Below the pieces are notes generated by a model, which saw only the letters and a program-made list of their open reading frames with translations, was not told the DNA's origin and ran no database searches. A DNA stretch of 64,000 bases, from contig NZ_CP061947.1 in assembly GCF_014838715.1 (NCBI RefSeq), positions 2,480,001-2,544,000 on the forward strand, read 5' to 3'. Source of the stretch: Algoriphagus sp. Y33 (GTDB lineage Bacteria > Bacteroidota > Bacteroidia > Cytophagales > Cyclobacteriaceae). Made by a program: the position numbers and the translations under genes. Positions 59,839-64,000 of the stretch are shown piece after piece (positions within the stretch are counted from its first letter, which is position 1; every line of letters begins with the position of its first letter).

Positions 59839-61295
59839 TTATGCTTAATATTAAAATCATAAAGTTTAAATGTATTACTAAATCCGCCAGCAACATTTGC
59901 AGGTATTGGCCCAGCTGGCAAACCTAATCCAATATTAACCTGTTGTCCTAAAATTCCATTTCCAGAAGAAGTTGGTGAATGTGAACCAGTAAGACCAATT
60001 TTTCCTCCTGCTGCCAATCCTGCTGAACCCCATGTAGATACCTGGCCATCTTGAATACTGGTTTGAAGCATATCTCTACTAATCTCATTAACTGGCCCTA
60101 AGTAACTAGCCTTCCCTATGTTTAAAGTAGCATCAACGTCAAATCCAATTCCAATACTTTGGGTTGTAGTGATTGCAGGTAAAAATGAAGCTTCGGGCCC
60201 TCTTAAGACCCAGTTTGCTTCAATACTAGATCCACCTCCTGGCCCGGCAATGCCAGTAAAGCCCACTCCAACCGAAAGAAAATCAGGAACTACAGTTCTA
60301 GCCATTGGACTATTCCATAATTCAGATAGCTGTTGACTGCCTTGTGAAGTCTGAGCGCTCAATTCATTTGAATTAATAGCAGTATTATTTTTCAGATTGA
60401 CGTAGGTAACCGATCCATCGTTATTATGAAATGTATGAAAATCTCTACCCCCTTCCCCATCTACCCGATTATAACTACCATCTTCCTGCTGCCTGAATGT
60501 ATCCTCGGGCGCCATGCCATCCGGATCAATAAACCTGATAGGATTGTTGAAGGCATAATTGTAAGGTGAATGCCTTCGCATCTGTTCGGAAAGAGGATCT
60601 ATTACACCCCACCTCCCTATAGCTGGATCATAAAAACGTGCCCCATAATCATATAGATTGAGGTTCAGGTCGTCCAGCAGCTCCTTCCCGTTATAAAGAT
60701 ACTTGTTTGCCTTGTATAATCCATGCTGAAAGCCCAGTCCTTTCAGTTCCAGTCCCCAAGGATCATAATGTGTTTCCTGTACTATGGCCGAACTCACACT
60801 CATCACCGTCATATTGTCAAACCAGACATCCTCCGAGGTTTCGTTTACCACAAAGGTCTCCATATATCCGTCTTTGGAAATATACATATTCTCTTCCAAC
60901 ACTTCATGCCGGTTTGCAGCATTTTTAGAAAGGACTTTCTTGCCCACCTCATATCTGTTGCTGTCCTGATCATAGAGTGCATACATCAGATAGGCCTCGG
61001 GAGCTTCTTTCTTCTGTAGGTCCTTGGCCAGGATATCCGCCAGATTCAGCAGGGCAATGGGATTTGCACCGCCCGCACGCTGGGTGCTCAACGCCAGTTC
61101 GTTCAGGTCTGCCACCAGTCTTTCCCTGCCCCCCGCTGCCATAAAGCTTGCGGCGTTCACTTTTTGGTTTTTGTCCTCCAGGTATTTGCCGTGTACCTGA
61201 AGTTTTAAACTGTCACCCGCATAGATTTCCTGGGTTCTTCCGGGTCCCACCATTCTTCCACGGTCGGCATTCAGCCAGGCTACCCTCCCCTGCAT
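59835..61295 (-). CDS. RHS repeat-associated core protein with variable C-terminal tip (5-prime truncated)
   Basis: This 486-residue frame contains typical RHS linker sequence ([28 protein letters not shown]). The core is [40 protein letters not shown], and [13 protein letters not shown] ending near residue 262. A tip of about 220 Gly/Ser-rich, beta-like residues follows ([31 protein letters not shown]). The listed ATG is internal to the ancestral RHS gene. Upstream RHS sequence continues but is frame-broken. No signal peptide remains, so secretion of this protein as it stands is doubtful. Confidence 0.75.
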   Translation of the reverse strand: MQGRVAWLNADRGRMVGPGRTQEIYAGDSLKLQVHGKYLEDKNQKVNAASFMAAGGRERLVADLNELALSTQRAGGANPIALLNLADILAKDLQKKEAPEAYLMYALYDQDSNRYEVGKKVLSKNAANRHEVLEENMYISKDGYMETFVVNETSEDVWFDNMTVMSVSSAIVQETHYDPWGLELKGLGFQHGLYKANKYLYNGKELLDDLNLNLYDYGARFYDPAIGRWGVIDPLSEQMRRHSPYNYAFNNPIRFIDPDGMAPEDTFRQQEDGSYNRVDGEGGRDFHTFHNNDGSVTYVNLKNNTAINSNELSAQTSQGSQQLSELWNSPMARTVVPDFLSVGVGFTGIAGPGGGSSIEANWVLRGPEASFLPAITTTQSIGIGFDVDATLNIGKASYLGPVNEISRDMLQTSIQDGQVSTWGSAGLAAGGKIGLTGSHSPTSSGNGILGQQVNIGLGLPAGPIPANVAGGFSNTFKLYDFNIKHK

Positions 61296-61305
61296 GCCGG
61301 CCCCT

Positions 61306-61338
61306 CGCTAAATCAGTCCACAGGACTGATTCTTAACG
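61306..61338. repeat. Palindromic element 1 in the RHS gene
   Basis: CGCTAAATCAGTCC, loop ACA, then GGACTGATTCTTAACG. On the minus strand it adds RALRISPVD and a stop. It follows GGTGAGGAC. Confidence 0.65.
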
Positions 61339-61572
61339 CTCGGTCCTCACCCTCGGTCACATTATGCTCGGGCTCGGTCTGTCTGGATTCCGATACCATG
61401 GAAAACTCCAGCTCCTCTGACGCTGCACGGCCTGTCTCCATCGTGGCCGTAAAGGCCTGGACAGTAGGACTGCGCAGCACCTGTCTTACATTCCCCAGAT
61501 GGTCCTTCACATAAAATTCACTGTGCAGGCAAATATTCAGATCAATGGCCATCCAGCCCGCCCCTCTGGCCC

Positions 61573-61611
61573 AAACCTAAAACTGTCCACCGGACAGTTT
61601 CTTGACGGTTT
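61573..61611. repeat. Palindromic element 2 in the RHS gene
   Basis: AAACCTAAAACTGTCC, loop ACC, then GGACAGTTTCTTGACGGTTT. It has the same architecture as elements 1 and 3, but both stem arms are changed together (ACTG/CAGT in place of TCAG/CTGA), so pairing is kept. On the minus strand it follows GAGGAGGAC. Confidence 0.6.
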
Positions 61612-61747
61612 GTCCTCCTCCTCATGCACCAGGTAATCCAGGGCTCCGTTCAGAAGCACTACCTCACCCATGTAATCCCGGTTCTTGGTCAATGTTCCGC
61701 TGCTGTTGTATACCTTTTGGCTCAGTCTCCCCCACAGGCTGGCTACT

Positions 61748-61780
61748 CGCTAAATCAGTCCCCCGGACTGATTTTTAACG
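61748..61780. repeat. Palindromic element 3 in the RHS gene
   Basis: CGCTAAATCAGTCC, loop CCC, then GGACTGATTTTTAACG. It is nearly identical to element 1. On the minus strand it adds RALKISPGD and a stop. It follows GAAGAGGGA. Confidence 0.65.
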
Positions 61781-61876
61781 CTCGTCCCTCTTCCGCATCG
61801 TAGGTGAACTTAAGTTTACTTCCAATCTTTGGGGCAAAACTATGTGGCTATTGTGGTTATGTGGTTAAAAATTTAA

Positions 61877-61907
61877 AACCTTCAAGGTCTTAAAGACCTC
61901 GAAGGTT
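61877..61907 (-). terminator. Terminator after copy 2 of the 457-residue gene
   Basis: AACCTTCAAGGTCTT pairs with AAGACCTCGAAGGTT (one mismatch), followed on the minus strand by a T-rich run. It starts just past the stop codon. Similar hairpins occur widely in Bacteroidota. Copy 1 of the gene lacks it. Confidence 0.65.
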
Positions 61908-61912
61908 AGTCA

Positions 61913-63286
61913 CTAATTTTCAATCTCCTTCAGGTAATATTCAATCTGCCCGTTCCCCTTTTCCTCCAATCCATCCGGCGGTACCAACTCCTTCACTTCT
62001 TTTCTGATTTTCTTAAATGAACCGATCTCAAAGCCGATTTTCAGCTGGACCCTACTTTTATATAAACTGGATTTCTTGTCAAAAAAGGGATCAATCGATC
62101 CTATCACTACTGACCGGATAGTAGTGCCCATCGGGATGGTTCTCCCAAGCGCGAAGTTGGAAGCCCAGGCTTTTCCCTCAAAATCCCTGGACTCATAGCC
62201 TGAGGGGTTGGTGACGGTTACCCGGTTGCGGTTTACCGTGCCCTGTGCAAACCAGTTGCCCTTACTGAACCGCAATCCCGTAAACACTCCCAGCCCTTCT
62301 CTTCTCAATTTCTCCTTGTCGTCAAACTGCTTTTTCCATGTCATCCCTCCCATCAGGACAAACTGCTGGGAAAAGGAATACGAGAGTCCGTAATCCAGCA
62401 GCAGTCCCTCCCCGAAGGAAGTGAGCGGATCATACCACAGCAGCATCCCGATCCGGTGGACAACCGGCACTTCTTTTAGCCGGTTTGGCTCAAAAAATTC
62501 TCTCTTCTTGTTTTTCAGCTCGGAGGGAATGGCTTTTATATTCCCAAGAGAATCGATCTTCAGTTTGGAAAAATCCTTCCCCGTCTTTTGGATGTACTCA
62601 TCCGAAATATGTGCTGCCTTTACTTTTGCAAGTTCCTTGGCCTGTTCAAAAGGAATTTCCGAGGGCAAACCATTTTTGGTCAGCTCTGCCAGCGCATCCT
62701 TTCCGTAGAAGTCAGGGAGTTTGGCACTTCTGGGGTCAACCCCTTCTTTTACCACACCCGTGAGCTGTTCTTCCACCTTGGGCATGATCCATTCATTGGT
62801 CAGCGCCTTGAGATTTTCATTGTTCTGGTCCACTAGCGATTCCAGTTCTGTAACATCTTGTATATTTTCTATTCTTGTTTTGGATTCATTCACCCGTTCC
62901 AGTGTGTTTTTTGCAGCATTCTTGATTTCTTCCCCTGGGATATCTTCCCTTTGGATCAGGCTTTCCAGTGTTTTGCTTTCCTGTTCCAGCACTTCTTTGC
63001 TTCTTTCTTTGGCCAGCGTAAACAAGCTGTCTCTCTGGGTGCTGTCAGCGGTGATTTCCTTTAATTCTCTGAGTTCATTTTGTAGCGAATCGTATGACTT
63101 CTTAAGCGATTGGATCTGCTTGAGTTCTTCCAAATACGGGATTTCGGGCTTGGTGTGTAAAGCAGGGATAGACGCTGAAACCGAAGGCTTGGGAAGTTTT
63201 GAATTCATGCCACCCGGCAAGTTTTGCGCATTCAAAAAATAAGATGAAAGCATCAAGCAAAAAACAAACAATGTTTTTCTGAGCAT
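61913..63286 (-). CDS. Exported coiled-coil/beta-rich protein, copy 2 of duplicated pair
   Basis: This 457-residue paralogue of the 53,902-55,275 product has the same length and layout: a signal peptide ending near FLNAQ, a coiled-coil region at about 50-170, and a conserved barrel-like C-terminal half. The most divergent stretch is residues 130-150, in the coiled coil. About 170 bp upstream of both copies is also similar, so promoter and gene were duplicated together. It sits between the lipoprotein gene at 63.5 kb and the broken RHS gene. No named family is recognised. Confidence 0.8.
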   Translation of the reverse strand: MLRKTLFVFCLMLSSYFLNAQNLPGGMNSKLPKPSVSASIPALHTKPEIPYLEELKQIQSLKKSYDSLQNELRELKEITADSTQRDSLFTLAKERSKEVLEQESKTLESLIQREDIPGEEIKNAAKNTLERVNESKTRIENIQDVTELESLVDQNNENLKALTNEWIMPKVEEQLTGVVKEGVDPRSAKLPDFYGKDALAELTKNGLPSEIPFEQAKELAKVKAAHISDEYIQKTGKDFSKLKIDSLGNIKAIPSELKNKKREFFEPNRLKEVPVVHRIGMLLWYDPLTSFGEGLLLDYGLSYSFSQQFVLMGGMTWKKQFDDKEKLRREGLGVFTGLRFSKGNWFAQGTVNRNRVTVTNPSGYESRDFEGKAWASNFALGRTIPMGTTIRSVVIGSIDPFFDKKSSLYKSRVQLKIGFEIGSFKKIRKEVKELVPPDGLEEKGNGQIEYYLKEIEN

Positions 63287-63451
63287 AACTATTTGTCTTA
63301 TCAGATATAACTATACATTACATTTAAAAACCAATTTGAATACTATTTTCACTTTATGAAATATGAATTACAAATTCTATTCTATAAAAAAGATTGGATA
63401 CAATATATATCTAGTTATTCGTCAAACTTAACTCAAGTGGAAGCTTCTACT

Positions 63452-63931
63452 TTACTCTTCGTAAATACTCATTTTTTCTAAACCATAATTTTTATAGTTA
63501 GCACTATAATCCCTTATTTGACTTGATGTTTTTAAATCATTTAAAATTATTTTACTATTATCAAAAAAAACTTTAGGTTCACTAGTATCACAATCACAAG
63601 CATATATATTTAATGTATCTCCATTTATTTTATAAAACACTTCATTTGTATAAAAAATATAGTCTTTATCTTTATCCGGAATAGTTATTGGGGTTTCAGA
63701 AAAAACTATTTCTTCATGATTACTTGATACTCCCCAAATTTTTGCACGAACATATATCCTCTTGCCATTAGACAGGGTTAATATTTCTGTCACTTCTTCT
63801 TGTGGGAAGCCTTCCTGATTATTGGTACTTTCTTCATTATTTTTCTCCACTTTTATTTGGCGTTGATGATTGTTACAACTAAAAACTATACCAAATACTG
63901 TAAAAATCAATATCAGTTTTATTCTTTTCAT
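63452..63931 (-). CDS. Lipoprotein, candidate immunity to a toxin tip at the window edge
   Basis: I start at the ATG at 63931 (MKRIKLILIFTVFGIVFSC), giving 159 residues with the lipobox Cys at 19. An in-frame TTG at 63958 lies inside the upstream gene. The mature part is Asn/Glu-rich with CDCDTSEPKVFFD near residue 120. It begins 4 nt after the stop of an RHS-type tip, so it is another candidate lipoprotein immunity factor. No family is recognised. Confidence 0.65.
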   Translation of the reverse strand: MKRIKLILIFTVFGIVFSCNNHQRQIKVEKNNEESTNNQEGFPQEEVTEILTLSNGKRIYVRAKIWGVSSNHEEIVFSETPITIPDKDKDYIFYTNEVFYKINGDTLNIYACDCDTSEPKVFFDNSKIILNDLKTSSQIRDYSANYKNYGLEKMSIYEE

Positions 63932-63935
63932 CGCA

Positions 63936-64000
63936 CTACTTTTTTTGATTTTCTCCAAACTTCCAACCTGCTCTACTCATTCTGTACTGGTAATTGACTT
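63936..64000 (-). CDS. C-terminal end of a probable RHS toxin (partial, runs off the window)
   Basis: The minus-strand frame reads NYQYRMSRAGWKFGENQKK and stops 4 nt before the lipoprotein gene. A basic/aromatic tail like this at the end of a gene that abuts an immunity-like lipoprotein gene fits the other cassettes in the array. Only about 20 residues are visible, so the family cannot be named. Confidence 0.45.
   Translation of the reverse strand, partial: VNYQYRMSRAGWKFGENQKK

Larger units (their letters stand above)
61296..61850 (-). pseudogene. Broken 5-prime part of the RHS gene with three palindrome insertions
   Basis: Coding pieces of one RHS gene appear in different frames: KLKFTYDAEE (about 61790-61835), KVYNSSGTLTKNRDYMGEVV then LNGALDYLVHEE (about 61612-61725), and EFYVKDHLGNVRQVLRSP (within 61313-61552). 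Between these pieces sit three related palindromes, and each brings an in-frame stop. The rest of the RHS shell, normally thousands of bases, is missing because the 457-residue gene lies directly upstream. Confidence 0.7.

Noticed and set aside
61313..61552. Stand-alone 79-residue gene
   Set aside because: Its EFYVKDHLGNVRQVL content shows it is a piece of the broken RHS gene, so it was included in the pseudogene entry.
62721..63242. 173-codon Ser-rich open frame on the plus strand
   Set aside because: It is antisense to the second 457-residue gene, and its Ser/Leu-rich composition is what the reverse of an Arg/Glu/Lys-rich coiled coil gives.

Overview
The window looks like a chromosomal segment of a Bacteroidota bacterium, most likely order Cytophagales and perhaps family Cyclobacteriaceae. 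The evidence is a SusC/SusD pair, a gliding-motility type C-terminal domain that marks type IX secretion cargo, DUF3078 and DUF1080 proteins, lipoproteins with a Cys shortly after the signal peptide, TAnnTTTG promoter elements, and no clear Shine-Dalgarno sequences. The genus is not determined.

Bases 1-28,600 are mostly housekeeping and metabolic genes. In order they are: a KilA-N fragment at the left edge; ppk2; a NagX-like membrane acyltransferase; a DUF4287/DUF5655 protein; a DPP-IV-like peptidase; a secreted sugar-oxidation operon (DUF1080 protein plus a beta-propeller/cupredoxin fusion); a DUF3078 protein; a DUF202/SLC13 transporter pair; convergent ppx and ppk1; gyrB; a probable glycine-lipid acyltransferase pair with a CoA-binding protein; an rRNA methyltransferase-like protein; a class III aminotransferase; msrB; a decayed small antitoxin-like gene; a SulP transporter; an operon of metallo-hydrolase, patatin and acyltransferase; and accA. 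Two tandem identical tRNA-Asp genes follow.

Bases 29,000-53,240 carry a very large hybrid histidine kinase, a lactate-permease family transporter, a 1034-residue IgGFc-binding/PKD/SprB-repeat protein with a gliding-motility C-terminal domain, an operon of ABC-F ATPase, solute:sodium symporter and RlmI-like methyltransferase, and a SusC-SusD-lipoprotein-M14 peptidase operon that looks built for peptide use. The SusC gene and the distant ppk2 gene share a conserved 5-prime leader containing a short upstream reading frame.

Bases 53,240-64,000 are accessory DNA on the minus strand. This is a polymorphic-toxin (RHS) array: RHS core pieces and toxin tips, each followed at once by a candidate immunity gene. 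A full RHS gene is not present; the longest RHS gene has a broken 5-prime part interrupted by three related palindromes. Two directly repeated copies (about 87 percent identical) of an exported 457-residue protein lie at 53.9-55.3 kb and 61.9-63.3 kb. A 265-bp element with terminal inverted repeats and a GC-rich, strongly structured non-coding segment sit on the left edge of the array. This array is the most unusual part of the window.
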